A stretch of 64,000 nucleotides of DNA from Micromonospora acroterricola (GCF_003172955.1 NZ_QGKR01000231.1:1-64000); one strand, 5' to 3'; shown: positions 16,672-26,528, counted from the first letter of the stretch. Program-made: numbers and translations. Notes: generated by a model not told the origin, from the sequence alone.

Positions 16672-19281
16672 TCAGGAGAGCGTGCAGCCGGCGCCGTTGA
16701 CCGTGACCAGGCCCGGGTTCGGGTTGGCACCGCCGCCGGTGGTGGCGTTGAAGCCGAACGTCACCGTGCCGCCGGGCGCGATCCGGGCGTTGTACGACTC
16801 GTTGCGCGCGGTCACCGTCGCGCCGGACTGGGTGACCTTCGCCAGCCACGCCTCACGCACCCGCTGGTCGCCGGTGAACGCGAACCGGACGCTCCAGCCG
16901 TTGACGGCCGTGGCACCGGTGTTGCGGACGGTCAGCTGGGCGGTGAACCCGCTCCCGCCCTGCCAGGCGCCATAGTTGGTGTAGCTCACCGCGCAGGTGG
17001 TGGCCGGCACCGCGCCGGCGTCACGCTGGTCGGCCAGGAACGAGGCGATCCAGGCCAGCGCCGAGTTCCAGTTGATCGCCACCTCGTTGGTCGCGTACGA
17101 GTTGATGTCGTCGACGTAGCAGAACATCGGCTTGCAGCCGGCGAGCAGTTGCGCCGCGAACGGGTCCTGGAGGGCGGCGTTCGCGCCGCCGGCGAGGGAG
17201 CCGGCGGGCGGGCGCGGCAGGTTCGGGTCGAGCTGGTGGCCGAAGATCCGGCTGTGCTGGTTCTCCGCCGCGTGCTCGCCCCACCCGGTGACGTACGAGA
17301 TGTTGAGCGCGTTGCGGCCGAAGATGTAGTCCATCGCCTGCACGGCGCCGTCGCGGTAGACGGCGTCGCGGGTCAGGTCGAAGGCGGTGGCCAGCACGAC
17401 CGCGTTGTTGATGATGTTGCTGTTGGCGCCCCAGAAGTAGCTGCTCTCGTCCCCGGGCATCGGCAGCCCGTACGCCTGCCGGCGCAGCTCGGCGAGGTAC
17501 GCGTCGGCGGCGCCGGTGACCGAGGCGCGGATCCGGGCCAGGTCGGCGGCGGGCAGCCCGTTCGGCACGGTGGCCAGGTCGAGGCGGCCGAGCGCGGCGG
17601 TGCTCTGCCAGCCGAAGCCCTGCGGGGCGAACACGTCGCCGGTGTGGTGCGGGGACGCGGTCAGGTCGGTCAGGTACGCCTGCGCGCCGGTGCTCAGGTA
17701 CAGCTCGACGGCGGCCCAGTAGAACTCGTCGGTGACGTTCGTGTCGTCGTACGCGCCGCCGCCGGTGCTGTCGCTGGGGCTGGCGTACACCGCGGGGTGC
17801 GCCTTGGCCGCGGCGTAGGCGGTCGTCGCGGCGGTGGCGCAGCGGGCCGCGAACGCCGCGTCGTAGGGGGCGTAGAGCCGCGCGCACTGGGCGGCGGTGG
17901 CCGCCAGGTTGAGCGTGGCCGCGGTGGACGGCGGGTGCAGCTCGCGGGGCTGCGGGTCGTCGTGCGGGGCGAGCGGCAGGCCGGTCCAGTTCCGGTCGTG
18001 GATTTTGTGGTGGACCATCCCGGCCAGCGGCTTGCCGGCCGGCACCTGCATGCGCAGGAGGAACTCCAGTTCCCAGCGGGCCTCGTCGAGGATGTCCGGC
18101 ACGCCGTTGTCGCGTTCGGGCACCCGCAGCGTGCCGTCGGCGAGACCGGCGCCGCCACCCGCCGTGACCGCCGTCCTGGTGCGCTCGAAGGTGTTCAGCA
18201 GCTGGTAGGTCGCGATTCCGCCGTTGACCACGTACTTGCCGTGGTCGCCCGCGTCGTACCACCCGCCGCGCACGTCCAGGGAGTAGTCGCAGACGCCCTG
18301 CTGGCAGGGCACGCTGGTGTCGCCCTGGTTGGGCGCCACCCCGAGGTGGCCGGCCGGTCGGGCGTACTCGTCGCCGATCAGGTGGCCGTCGATGGCGATG
18401 CCGCTGCGTTGGGCGTAGAAGAACTGGAGCGAGTCGGCGCGCAGCCGGTCGTAGAGGGTGCCGGAGATGTCGAACGGGTGGCTGGTCTCGCCGTCCACGG
18501 TGAGCGTCAGCCCGCTGCCCGCCGTGCGGTAGCCGGAGAAGTCGGCCGTGTGCACGTTCTGGCCGGAGGCGTCGTCGACGCCCCGGGCGGTGGTGGTGCC
18601 GCTGGCCAGGACCGTGCCGGCGGCCGAGCGCAGCTGCCAGGGCAGCGGCTCGGTGGCCTCGGTGACCACGGTGGCGTTCTTCGGCCCGCCGGGCAGGTAG
18701 CCCACCTGGTTGACCCGCACCCGTGGCCCGGTGTCCGGCTCGTACGGCTCGGGCGGCTCGCCGCCGCGCAGCGAGACGTCGTCCAGACAGACGGTCTGCG
18801 TCTCGGCGGCGCCCCCGACCTGGAAGATCAGCTGGGCGCCGGGGTTGTCGTCCGGGACGGTGAAGGTCTGCTCGACCCGCTGGGCGGTGGCGGTGGCGGT
18901 GGCGTCCACGGCGGCGTACGTGGTGTACGGGGCGCTGCCGAGCTGGAGGACGGCCTTGACCGCGGTACCGGGAGTGGCGGAGACGGCGAAGCCGAGGGTG
19001 TACTCGGCGCCGGCGACCAACGGCACACCGTCCTGGCCGATGCCGGCATCCCAGGGGTTGGCCAGCCCGCCGGGGACGGTGGTGCAGAGCCGGCCGTCGG
19101 TGACCGCGAGCGCGCCGGTGCCGAACGAGAACCAGGGGCTCACCCCGGCACTGAAGTCGCCGTTGTCGATCTGCTCGGGGGCGTCCGGTGGCGGGTCGGC
19201 GGAGGCCGCGCCGGCGCCCGCGCCGGTGAGGGCCAGAGTGGTCGCCGCAGCCAGCAGGAGGCGGCGTCGGGATGGCGTCAC
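16672..19281 (-). CDS. Secreted GH9 endoglucanase (CBM4/9 - Ig - GH9 - CBM2)
   Basis: Extracellular cellulase of 869 aa. Order: Arg-rich signal peptide (1 to about 29, [16 protein letters not shown]), CBM4/9-type carbohydrate-binding module (about 35-165), CelD-like Ig domain (about 180-265), GH9 catalytic domain (about 270-745) and C-terminal CBM2 (about 770-869). Catalytic Asp residues are in [11 protein letters not shown] (near 340), and the acid Glu is in [12 protein letters not shown] (near 733). GTG at 19281 follows GGAAGGA; a longer upstream frame is not signal-like. A perfect CebR operator lies 49 nt upstream, so cellobiose induction is expected. Confidence 0.95.
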   Translation of the reverse strand: MTPSRRRLLLAAATTLALTGAGAGAASADPPPDAPEQIDNGDFSAGVSPWFSFGTGALAVTDGRLCTTVPGGLANPWDAGIGQDGVPLVAGAEYTLGFAVSATPGTAVKAVLQLGSAPYTTYAAVDATATATAQRVEQTFTVPDDNPGAQLIFQVGGAAETQTVCLDDVSLRGGEPPEPYEPDTGPRVRVNQVGYLPGGPKNATVVTEATEPLPWQLRSAAGTVLASGTTTARGVDDASGQNVHTADFSGYRTAGSGLTLTVDGETSHPFDISGTLYDRLRADSLQFFYAQRSGIAIDGHLIGDEYARPAGHLGVAPNQGDTSVPCQQGVCDYSLDVRGGWYDAGDHGKYVVNGGIATYQLLNTFERTRTAVTAGGGAGLADGTLRVPERDNGVPDILDEARWELEFLLRMQVPAGKPLAGMVHHKIHDRNWTGLPLAPHDDPQPRELHPPSTAATLNLAATAAQCARLYAPYDAAFAARCATAATTAYAAAKAHPAVYASPSDSTGGGAYDDTNVTDEFYWAAVELYLSTGAQAYLTDLTASPHHTGDVFAPQGFGWQSTAALGRLDLATVPNGLPAADLARIRASVTGAADAYLAELRRQAYGLPMPGDESSYFWGANSNIINNAVVLATAFDLTRDAVYRDGAVQAMDYIFGRNALNISYVTGWGEHAAENQHSRIFGHQLDPNLPRPPAGSLAGGANAALQDPFAAQLLAGCKPMFCYVDDINSYATNEVAINWNSALAWIASFLADQRDAGAVPATTCAVSYTNYGAWQGGSGFTAQLTVRNTGATAVNGWSVRFAFTGDQRVREAWLAKVTQSGATVTARNESYNARIAPGGTVTFGFNATTGGGANPNPGLVTVNGAGCTLS

Positions 19282-19329
19282 GGGGAGTCCTTCCGGGACG
19301 GTACGGGGACGGGTGTGGTGGTGGTGACC

Positions 19330-19343
19330 TGGGAGCGCTCCCA
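19330..19343. promoter_or_regulatory. CebR operator (TGGGAGCGCTCCCA)
   Basis: Perfect 14-bp palindrome identical to the consensus site of CebR, the LacI-family cellobiose-responsive repressor known from Streptomyces. It lies 49 nt upstream of the GH9 cellulase start codon. The match of site and target function is strong evidence. The cebR gene itself is not in this window. Confidence 0.9.
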
Positions 19344-19552
19344 AGTATCGGCTCGATGTTTCCAGCGAAGGCGCGCCGTGTCAATCGATCCGACTGGATG
19401 GCTTTCGACGTCCGACGAGGGCGGCGGCTCGGCACGACACCGGACCGGGGGACTGCGACGCGCGGGGCGGGTACGTGAGATTCGCCGCGCCACGCGCCGC
19501 CGTCCTGATCTCCTAGAGACAACTGCGCCCTTCGCCTGGCAGGCTGCCTCCC

Positions 19553-20278
19553 ATGACCCTGAAGCTGCGTTCCGTGGGAACGAGCGACCGTGGGCTGATC
19601 CGCAGCGGAAACCAGGACGCCCTGCACGCCGGCGCCTGGCTCGTCGCCGTCGCCGACGGCATGGGCGGGATGGCCGCCGGCGACCTCGCCAGCGCCCTCA
19701 CCATCGACGCGATCGCCCCGCTGGATGTGGAGACTCCCGAGGACGCCCTGGTGGCCGCGCTCCAGGGTGGCATCGCGCTGGCCACCGCCCGGATCCGCCA
19801 GGCGGTCACGGAGGATCCCGAGCGCCAGGGCATGGGCACCACGCTGACCGCCCTGCTCTTCGCCCGTACCGGCAGCTGCCTTGCTCTCGCCCACGTCGGC
19901 GACTCGCGGGCCTACCTGCTCCGCGAGGGGGTGCTCAAGCAGGTCACCCGGGACGACACCTTCGTCCAGATGCTGGTGGACCAGGGCGTGATCACCGCGG
20001 ACCAGGCCAGCAGCCACCCGCGCCGCGCGGTGGTCACCCAGGCGTTGCAGGGCGACGACGTCTCCCCGTCGTACGCGACGATGGTGCCCCGGGCCGGCGA
20101 CCGGTGGCTGCTGTGCAGCGACGGTCTCTCCAACGTGGTCCGCCCGGACACCCTCGCCGAGGTCCTCACCGGCTACCCCGACCGGGCCGCCTGCGCCGGC
20201 AAGCTGATCGACCTGGCGCTGCACGCCGGCGGGCCGGACAACGTCACCGTGGTGGTGGCCGACGTGGTGGAGGAGTAA
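19553..20278 (+). CDS. PP2C-family protein serine/threonine phosphatase
   Basis: Metal-dependent phosphatase of 241 aa that removes phosphate from Ser/Thr. Motifs: RSGNQDAL at the N-terminus, metal site VADGMGGMAAGD, HVGDSRAYLLR, QALQGDD and LCSDGLSNVV with metal-binding Asp near the end (GGPDNVTVVVADV). It has no membrane segment or extra domain, so it is soluble. A CAGGCT -10-like sequence lies just upstream of the ATG and there is no clear ribosome site, so translation may be leaderless. It ends 6 nt from the convergent hrpB remnant. Confidence 0.92.
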   Translation: MTLKLRSVGTSDRGLIRSGNQDALHAGAWLVAVADGMGGMAAGDLASALTIDAIAPLDVETPEDALVAALQGGIALATARIRQAVTEDPERQGMGTTLTALLFARTGSCLALAHVGDSRAYLLREGVLKQVTRDDTFVQMLVDQGVITADQASSHPRRAVVTQALQGDDVSPSYATMVPRAGDRWLLCSDGLSNVVRPDTLAEVLTGYPDRAACAGKLIDLALHAGGPDNVTVVVADVVEE

Positions 20279-20284
20279 CCGGCC

Positions 20285-22647
20285 TCAGCGCCGGCGTGGT
20301 GTGGCGTGCCGGGTGGGCGTCGCGGTCGCCGGGTCCTCCGGCCAGGGGTGCCGGGGGTAACGGCCGCGCAGCTCCGAGCGGACCTGCGGGTAGCCGGTAC
20401 GCCAGAACGACGCCAGGTCGGCCGTGACCGCCACCGGCCGCCCGGCGGGGGACAGCAGGTGCAGCAGCACCGGCACCCGGCCGCCGGCGATGCGCGGGGC
20501 CGCCGGCCAGCCGAACGTCTCCTGGAGCTTCACGGCCAGTACCGGCGCCGCCGGGTCGGCGTAGTCCACCCGGACCCGCGAACCGCTCGGCACGGCGATC
20601 CGCTCGGGGGCCAGCTCGTCCAGCTGGGCGGCCTGTGCCCACGGCAGCAGCCGGCGCAGCGCGGAGGCCACGTCCACCCGGGCCAGGTCGGCGCGGCGCC
20701 GGGCGGCGGAGAGCTCCGGGCCCAGCCAGGTCGGCGCGGCGGCGAGCAGCGCCTCGTCGCCCACGTCCGGCCACGGCGCGCCGAGGTGGTGCCGGCTGAA
20801 CGCCAGCCGCTCGCGCAGGGCCCGGGCCGCCGGCGTCCAGGACAGCATCCCCAGCCCCTCCTGGCGCAGGCCGGTCAGCAGTGCCGCCGCCACCTCCGCC
20901 CGGTCCGGGCGGTCCAGCCGCCGCTCCCGCAGCTCGATCGCCCCCAGCCGGGTCACCTCCCGGGCCACCACGTCCCCGTCGGCCCAACCGACCTCCCGGA
21001 GCGTGGACAGCAGCGGGCCGGCCGCCTCCCGGGCCGTCGCCTCGTCCACCGGCGTGGCGCGGCGGATCCGGGCCGACGGCGCGCCGGGGGTGCGGTCCGC
21101 GACGGCCACCGCCAGCCAGTCGGACCCGGTCAGCCCCGACCCGGGCGCCAGCTCCGCGGCGGTCCCACCGGTCATCAGGTACGCCGAACCGCCCGGCCGC
21201 CGCACGCGGGCCAGCCGTTCGGGGTACGCCAGCCCGACCAGCAGCCCGGCGGCCAGGTCGTCAGCAAGCCCACCGGAGCCGGCACGCCCCGCGGAGCCGA
21301 GAGCCACAGCTCGGCCGGCTTCCACGACGGAGCTGGCACGTCGCCCGGTCTCCGAGGCGCGCCCGCCGGCCGGATCACCCCGCGGGGGCGGGCCATCGCC
21401 GCCGCCGGTGGCGGGTCGGGCAGCGCGAGACCGACACCGTCCGGCTGGCCCCAGGCGGCCAGCTCCAGCGCGAAGCCGGTCAGGTCGGCGGTGGCGATCT
21501 CCGGCTCCGGCCGGGCCGGCAGCCGCTCGTGCGTCGCCGCGGACCAGCAGCGGTAGACGTAACCGGGGGCCTCCCGGCCGGCCCGGCCGGCCCGCTGGGT
21601 GGCGGCGGCTCGGGAGACCGGCACGGTGACCAGCGCGCCGAGCCCGCGGGCCAGGTCGGTGCGGGGGACCCGGGACAGCCCGGCGTCGACCACCACCCGC
21701 ACGCCGGGCACGGTCAGGCTGGTCTCGGCCAGCGCGGTGGCCAGCACCACGCGGCGTCGACCAGCGGCGGCTGTGCCGCCTGTCGCGTCGGCGATCCGGA
21801 GCGGTCGTGGGCGCAGGGCCGCGTCCTGCTCGGCGCCGCGCTGCCGGCCGTGCAGCGGCAGCAACTCGACGGAGTCCCGCAGATCGGCCAGCCGGCTGGC
21901 GACCGCCGCGATCTCCCCGGCACCGGGGAGGAAGACCAGCACGTCCCCGTCCCGCTCGCGCAGCGCCCGGCGGACGGTGGCCGCCACGTGGTCGAGCAGG
22001 CCCCGGTCCACCGGCCCGGCCCCGGGCGGGGCGATCCGCCGCGCTGGCGGCGCCCAGATCCGCTGCACCGGGTGCAGTGCCGACTCGGCGCGGACGACCG
22101 GGGCCGGGGTGGGCCCGCCGAGCAGCGCGGCGAACCGGTCGGTGTCCGGGGTGGCCGACATCGCCAGCAGCAACAGGTCCGGCCGGAGGGTGGCGCGTGC
22201 CTCCACCGTGAAGGCCAGCGCGAGATCGGCGTCGAGGTGCCGCTCGTGGCACTCGTCGAGCAGCACCGCGTCGGTGCCGGGCAGCTCCGGGTCGTGGTGC
22301 AGCCGGCGGACCAGCAGGCCGGTGGTGACCACCTCCACCCGGGTGTTCGGGCCGATCCGGCGCTCGCCGCGTACCGCGTAGCCGACCCGGTCGCCCACCC
22401 GCTCGCCGAGCAGCTCGGCCATCCGCCGGGCGGCGGCGCGGGCGGCCACCCGGCGGGGTTGCGCGATCACCACCCGGCCGGTGACCCGGTCGGCCACGGC
22501 CAGCGGAGCCAGGGTGGTCTTGCCGGTGCCCGGCGGTGCCACCAGGACGCCGGCGCCGGCCGCGTCGAGCGCCGCGATCAGCGCCGGCAGCACCGGGCGT
22601 ACCGGCAGGTCCAGGGTTACGTCGGAGAGCACGGCCCAGTCTCGCAC
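20285..22647 (-). pseudogene. hrpB: ATP-dependent helicase HrpB, frameshifted with an internal deletion
   Basis: The N-terminal part reads in one frame from GTG 22647: Walker A APPGTGKTT, Walker B DECH, SAT and the motif VI-like QRAGRAGRE are all intact to about 21400 (DPPPAAAMA). The C-terminal HrpB part (LADDLAAGLLVGLAYPERLARVRR to the end) is in another frame from about 21285 to 20285. Between them only about 45 codons remain, where HrpB proteins have roughly 100 residues (the WH/ratchet region). So there is a frameshift plus loss of about 50-60 codons. Either a true pseudogene or an assembly error; the helicase core alone might still be made. Confidence 0.8.
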
Positions 22648-22660
22648 CGGCCCGGGCCGC

Positions 22661-22861
22661 TCAGCGGCGGCGGACCTCGTCGAGCCCGTGCAGGAAGGTC
22701 CGCCAGGTCGACGGGTCGAAGGCGAGCACCGGACCGGACCGGTCCTTGCTGTCCCGGACGGCGACCTGCCCGTCGGCTGTCGCGACCTCCACGCAGTTGC
22801 CGTTGCCGCTGCTGCGCGTGCTGGTGCGCCAGTCCGCCCGGGTCAGGTCGTGCGCCGTCAT
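22661..22861 (-). CDS. DUF397 domain protein
   Basis: The 66-aa protein carries the DUF397 signature: WRTSTRSSGNGNCVEVA, VAVRDSKDRSGPVLAFDPSTWRTFL. DUF397 proteins in streptomycetes and relatives are encoded beside WhiJ-like XRE regulators, and several such loci affect development or antibiotic production. ATG at 22861 follows GAGAGG with 9-nt spacing. It lies 41 nt downstream of the XRE gene in the same operon. A modulator role for the regulator, like an antitoxin or co-regulator, is inferred from that pairing. Confidence 0.88.
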   Translation of the reverse strand: MTAHDLTRADWRTSTRSSGNGNCVEVATADGQVAVRDSKDRSGPVLAFDPSTWRTFLHGLDEVRRR

Positions 22862-22902
22862 CCGCGGTACCTCTCGTCTGCGTCGGCGTGCCGCAGACGC
22901 GG

Positions 22903-23769
22903 TCACGCACAGTTACGAGAAGCCTGCTCGAGGCGGGTCAACGACGCCGCCGGATCGAGCGCCATCCGGCACAGCTCCTCGTGCAGAAGGCTATACCGGA
23001 GCACCTGGTCGGCATCCTCCAGAGCCAGCCCCATCGAGAGGTTATCCAGGTAAACCACGGAAGCGTCGGCGGTGTCGGCGAAGTTGAGGATCACGTACGG
23101 GGTGCTCATCGCCGGGTGCCCGCCGGACGCGAACGGAAGTACCTGGATTGTCACGTTGGGTAGTTGTGCGATCTGACTCATGTGGATCAGTTGCTGGGCC
23201 ATCACGGCGCTGCCGCCGACCGGACGCAACAGCACCGCCTCGTTGAGCACCACCGACAACTGGACCGGGTCGTCGCGGCGCAGCACCTCCTGCCGGTGCA
23301 GCCGGGCGGCCACCTTGCGCTCCAGGCCGTCCTCGCCGGCGGTACGCCGGTAGATCTCCCGGGCGTACGCCTCGGTCTGGAGCAGTCCGGGCACCGACTC
23401 GGCCTCGTACGTGCGCAGCGCCGCCGCCTCGGCCTCCAGCCCGACGTAGAACTCGAACCACTCGGGCAGCACGTCGCTGTAGTTCTGCCACCAGCCCCGC
23501 TGCTGGGCGCCCCGGGCGATCTCGATCAGCGCCTCGGCGTCCGCCCCGGTCACCTGGTAGAGCGCGAGCGCCGCCCGGACGTCGCGCGGCTTGATGCCGA
23601 TCTGCGCGTTCTCGATCCGGGAGAGGTTGCTCTTGGACATGTCGAGTTGGCGGGCCGCCACATCGAGGGTCATGCCCGCGCGTTCCCGGAGTTGGCGCAG
23701 CTCGCGGGCAATGCGTCGGCGGCGCACGGTCGGGCTGGCGGTGGGCCGAATGGCGGGGGTGGCGGTCAC
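22903..23769 (-). CDS. XRE-family regulator with DUF5753 domain (WhiJ-like)
   Basis: Transcription factor of 288 aa. The N-terminal helix-turn-helix (about residues 18-72) reads RELRQLRERAGMTLDVAARQLDMSKSNLSRIENAQ. The DUF5753 effector-like domain occupies about 100-280 (YVGLEAEAAALRTYEAESVPGLLQTEAYAREIYR). Together with the downstream DUF397 gene it forms the widespread actinobacterial WhiJ/DUF397 module. GTG start. The promoter region contains a 7-bp inverted repeat (23817-23842), likely its own operator. Confidence 0.92.
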   Translation of the reverse strand: MTATPAIRPTASPTVRRRRIARELRQLRERAGMTLDVAARQLDMSKSNLSRIENAQIGIKPRDVRAALALYQVTGADAEALIEIARGAQQRGWWQNYSDVLPEWFEFYVGLEAEAAALRTYEAESVPGLLQTEAYAREIYRRTAGEDGLERKVAARLHRQEVLRRDDPVQLSVVLNEAVLLRPVGGSAVMAQQLIHMSQIAQLPNVTIQVLPFASGGHPAMSTPYVILNFADTADASVVYLDNLSMGLALEDADQVLRYSLLHEELCRMALDPAASLTRLEQASRNCA

Positions 23770-23816
23770 CGTCCGAGTCTGTCACGACAAGATCCGCAGG
23801 TCGCGCCTGCACGGAG

Positions 23817-23842
23817 TGCAACTTTCAAATCTGGGAGTTGCA
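23817..23842. promoter_or_regulatory. Candidate XRE operator (TGCAACT-N12-AGTTGCA)
   Basis: Perfect 7-nt arms separated by 12 AT-richer bases (ttcaaatctggg), between the divergent XRE and GPP34-permease genes. The position, 48 nt upstream of the XRE start, and the local AT-richness suggest autoregulation. Not proven. Confidence 0.45.
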
Positions 23843-23913
23843 TTGCGGTAGCTGTCGGTGCATCCTTTCCCGGTCGCGATCACTGTGGACACACACCCGT
23901 GCGGGAGGACCGT

Positions 23914-25938
23914 TTGCTCATCGCCGACGAGTTCTTCCTGATCGCTCACAACGACAGTCGTGGCAAGGCGAAGCTCCATCCGGCCGCGACCGGTCTCGGG
24001 CTGGCCGGCGGGCTGCTCGGCGAGCTGATCCTCTATGGACACATCACGGTCTCGGGCGGTCAGGTCACGGTCATCGACCGGCGCCCCCCGGGCGACGCGC
24101 TGGCGCACACCGTGCTCGACCAGTTGGTCGGCGAGTCGCAGCACCAGGCGGTCGGCACCTGGCTCAGCTTCCTGGCGCAGAGCGCGACGACCTCAGTGGG
24201 GGAGCGGCTGGCCCGGGCCGGCATGCTGCGCCGGCAGGAGACCCGCCGGCTGCTGCGCACCTCCGTCAGCTACCTGCCGATCGACCTCAACGCGGTGGCC
24301 TGGCCGGCCACCCGGCTGCGGGCACTGCTGGACCGGCCGGACCCGCCGAGCGTCCCGGACGCCCTGCTGCTCGGCCTGGTCGTGGCCGCGGGGCTGACCC
24401 GCGAGGTGTTGTGGAGCGCCGGCCCCCGCGCGCACCACCGGCTGAACGTCCTCATCCCCGCGCTGCCGGCGCCCCTGAAGGAACTCGTCGGGCACACCGA
24501 GGCCGCCGTCGGCGCCGCCGCGCCGCTGACCGTGGTGGCCGGTGTCGTCACCACCGGCTACGGCGTGATCGGGGTGACCGGCATTCCGCTGGCCTTCCTG
24601 GTGGTCGCCGCGGTGCTCGCCCTGTTCTCGGTGGGCTACGTGGCGATGTCGCGCCGGGTGGAGAACGCCGGCGCCTTCTACGCCTACATCTCCCGGGGCC
24701 TGGGCCGGCCGGCCGGCGTGGGCGCCGCCTGGGTGGCGCTGATCGCGTACAACGCGCTCCAGGTCGGGCTCTACGGCACCATCGGCGTCGCCGCCGAGCC
24801 GGTGCTCGACCGGATCTTCGGGGGGCACCCGCACTGGGCGGTCGTGGCCCTGGTGGCGTGGGCGCTGGTCGCCCTGCTCGGCCTGCTCCGGGTCGACATC
24901 AACGGCCTGGTGCTCGCGGCGCTGCTGGTCGCCGAGATCGTGGTGATCCTCATCTTCGACCTGGGACAGCTCGGCAACCCGGCCGGCGGCGAGGTCAGCT
25001 TCACCTCGTTCTCGCCGGACAACCTCTTCGTGCCCGGCGTGGGCGCGGTGCTGGTGCTGGCCATCCTCGGGTTCGTCGGCTTCGAGTCCGCGGTGGTGTT
25101 CAGCGAGGAGAGCAAGGACCCGAAGCGGACGGTGCCGCTGGCCACGTACCTCTCGGTGGTGATCATCGCCGCCCTGTACGCGCTCTCCTCCTGGACCATG
25201 GCCGTCGCCGTCGGGCCGGACCAGATCGTCGCCGCGGCCGGCGAGCAGAGCGTCGGGCTGATCTTCAACCTGGCGGCCGAGCACCTGGGCGACACCGCCG
25301 TCACCATCGGCCAGGCGCTCTTCCTGACCTCGGTGCTGGCCGCGATGATCTCCTTCCACAACACCACGGCCCGCTACACGTTCGCGCTCGGTAGGGAGCG
25401 GGTGCTGCCGGCGGTGTTCGGGCAGACCTCGCCGCGCAGCGGCGCCCCGCGGGCCGCCTCCGTGGCGCAGAGCGTCTTCGGCCTGCTGGTCATCCTGCTG
25501 TACGCGATCAACGGCTGGGACCCGGTGGTCAAGCTGTTCTTCTGGGGCGGCACCACCGGCGGGTTCGGGGTGCTGCTGCTGATCGCCACCACCTCGGTGG
25601 CGGTGATCGCCTACTTCGTCCGCTCCGGCGGCGGCGAGACGCTCTGGCGGCGGGCCATCGCGCCCGGCCTGGCCACCGCCGCGCTCTTCGTGATCATCTG
25701 GCTGGCCGTGTCGAACTTCGCCGACCTGCTCGGCGTCGCGCCGGACTCCTCCCTGCGCTGGGCGCTGCCCGCGGTGTACCCGGTGGCGGCCGCGCTGGGC
25801 GTCGGCTGGGCGCTGGTGCTGCGCAACAGCCGCCCGGACACGTACGCCCGGATCGGCCTCGGCGCGGCGAGCGCCGCCGCCGCCGTGCGGCCGGCGGACC
25901 AGCCGCCGGCGCCCGCCGCAACGGAGGTGCCCCGATGA
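23914..25938 (+). CDS. GPP34 (GOLPH3-like) domain fused to APC-family amino acid permease
   Basis: One continuous frame of 674 aa. Residues 1 to about 198 match the bacterial GPP34/GOLPH3 family (LIADEFFLIAHNDSRGKAKLHP, ATGLGLAGGLLGELIL, HTVLDQLVGE, ARAGMLRRQETRRLL). From about 199 the sequence is an APC amino acid permease with about 12 helices, entered at AAAPLTVVAGVVTTGYGV, which normally follows a short N-terminus of about 20 residues. The junction is near 24505-24525. TTG at 23914 follows GGGAGGA; GTG 23899 is an alternative. It may be a genuine fusion or the product of a small in-frame deletion joining two neighbouring genes. The permease substrate is unknown. Confidence 0.85.
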   Translation: MLIADEFFLIAHNDSRGKAKLHPAATGLGLAGGLLGELILYGHITVSGGQVTVIDRRPPGDALAHTVLDQLVGESQHQAVGTWLSFLAQSATTSVGERLARAGMLRRQETRRLLRTSVSYLPIDLNAVAWPATRLRALLDRPDPPSVPDALLLGLVVAAGLTREVLWSAGPRAHHRLNVLIPALPAPLKELVGHTEAAVGAAAPLTVVAGVVTTGYGVIGVTGIPLAFLVVAAVLALFSVGYVAMSRRVENAGAFYAYISRGLGRPAGVGAAWVALIAYNALQVGLYGTIGVAAEPVLDRIFGGHPHWAVVALVAWALVALLGLLRVDINGLVLAALLVAEIVVILIFDLGQLGNPAGGEVSFTSFSPDNLFVPGVGAVLVLAILGFVGFESAVVFSEESKDPKRTVPLATYLSVVIIAALYALSSWTMAVAVGPDQIVAAAGEQSVGLIFNLAAEHLGDTAVTIGQALFLTSVLAAMISFHNTTARYTFALGRERVLPAVFGQTSPRSGAPRAASVAQSVFGLLVILLYAINGWDPVVKLFFWGGTTGGFGVLLLIATTSVAVIAYFVRSGGGETLWRRAIAPGLATAALFVIIWLAVSNFADLLGVAPDSSLRWALPAVYPVAAALGVGWALVLRNSRPDTYARIGLGAASAAAAVRPADQPPAPAATEVPR

Positions 25939-26525
25939 GTGTGGCCATCGAACGGCTGGGACGGGACGACACCGCGCTGGTGGCTGGCCGCATCGCCGAG
26001 GCGTTCACCGCGCTGGAGGTGACGCGCTGGTTGGTGCCCGACGCGAGCAAGCGGGAGGCCGTGCTGGCCGGGGACTTCGAGATCCTGGTCGGGCACGCGA
26101 TGCGACACGGCCTCGTCCACGCCACTTCGGACCGGGCCGCGGTCGCGGTCTGGTTCCCGTCGGTCGGCGAGCCGCCCGCGCCGCCGGCCAACTACGACGC
26201 CCGGCTCGCCGCCGCCTGCGGTGAGTGGACCGACCGGTTCCAGCATCTCGACGAGCTGTTCGAGGCCAACCACCCGCATTCGGATCACCACCACCTGGCC
26301 TTCCTGGCGACCGAGCCGGGCCGCCAGGGGCAGGGGCTGGGCACCGCGCTGCTGGCGCACCACCACGCCTGGCTGGACGAGAACGGGATGCCGGCCTACC
26401 TGGAGGCGAGCAGCCCTCGCAGCCGGGACCTGTACGCGCGGCACGGCTACCGGGCCGGCGAGCCGTTCCGGGTGCCCGATGGCACGCCGTTCTGGCCGAT
26501 GTGGCGGGAGCCGGCGGGCCGCTGA
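25935..26525 (+). CDS. GNAT family N-acetyltransferase
   Basis: The 196-aa acyl-CoA-dependent acetyltransferase has the acetyl-CoA loop at RQGQGLGTALLAHHHAWL (R/Q-x-x-G-x-G/A) and the fold-closing SRDLYARHGYRAGEPF. A His-rich segment HPHSDHHHL precedes the core. The ATG overlaps the permease stop (ATGA), so translation is coupled to the GPP34-permease gene. The acceptor substrate cannot be told. Three strong hairpins lie between it and the convergent sigma-factor gene. Confidence 0.9.
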   Translation: MSVAIERLGRDDTALVAGRIAEAFTALEVTRWLVPDASKREAVLAGDFEILVGHAMRHGLVHATSDRAAVAVWFPSVGEPPAPPANYDARLAAACGEWTDRFQHLDELFEANHPHSDHHHLAFLATEPGRQGQGLGTALLAHHHAWLDENGMPAYLEASSPRSRDLYARHGYRAGEPFRVPDGTPFWPMWREPAGR

Positions 26526-26528
26526 CCG

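Noticed and set aside
17021-20224. 1067-codon open frame on the minus strand
   Set aside because: Overlaps the GH9 gene in another frame and is antisense to PP2C. The Arg/Pro/Gly-rich translation has no domain.
16636-20427. 1263-codon open frame on the plus strand across the GH9 gene and PP2C region
   Set aside because: It is the shadow of the GH9 gene (third-position GC leaves few stops). It crosses the CebR site and the PP2C gene in the wrong frame, and no family is recognisable.
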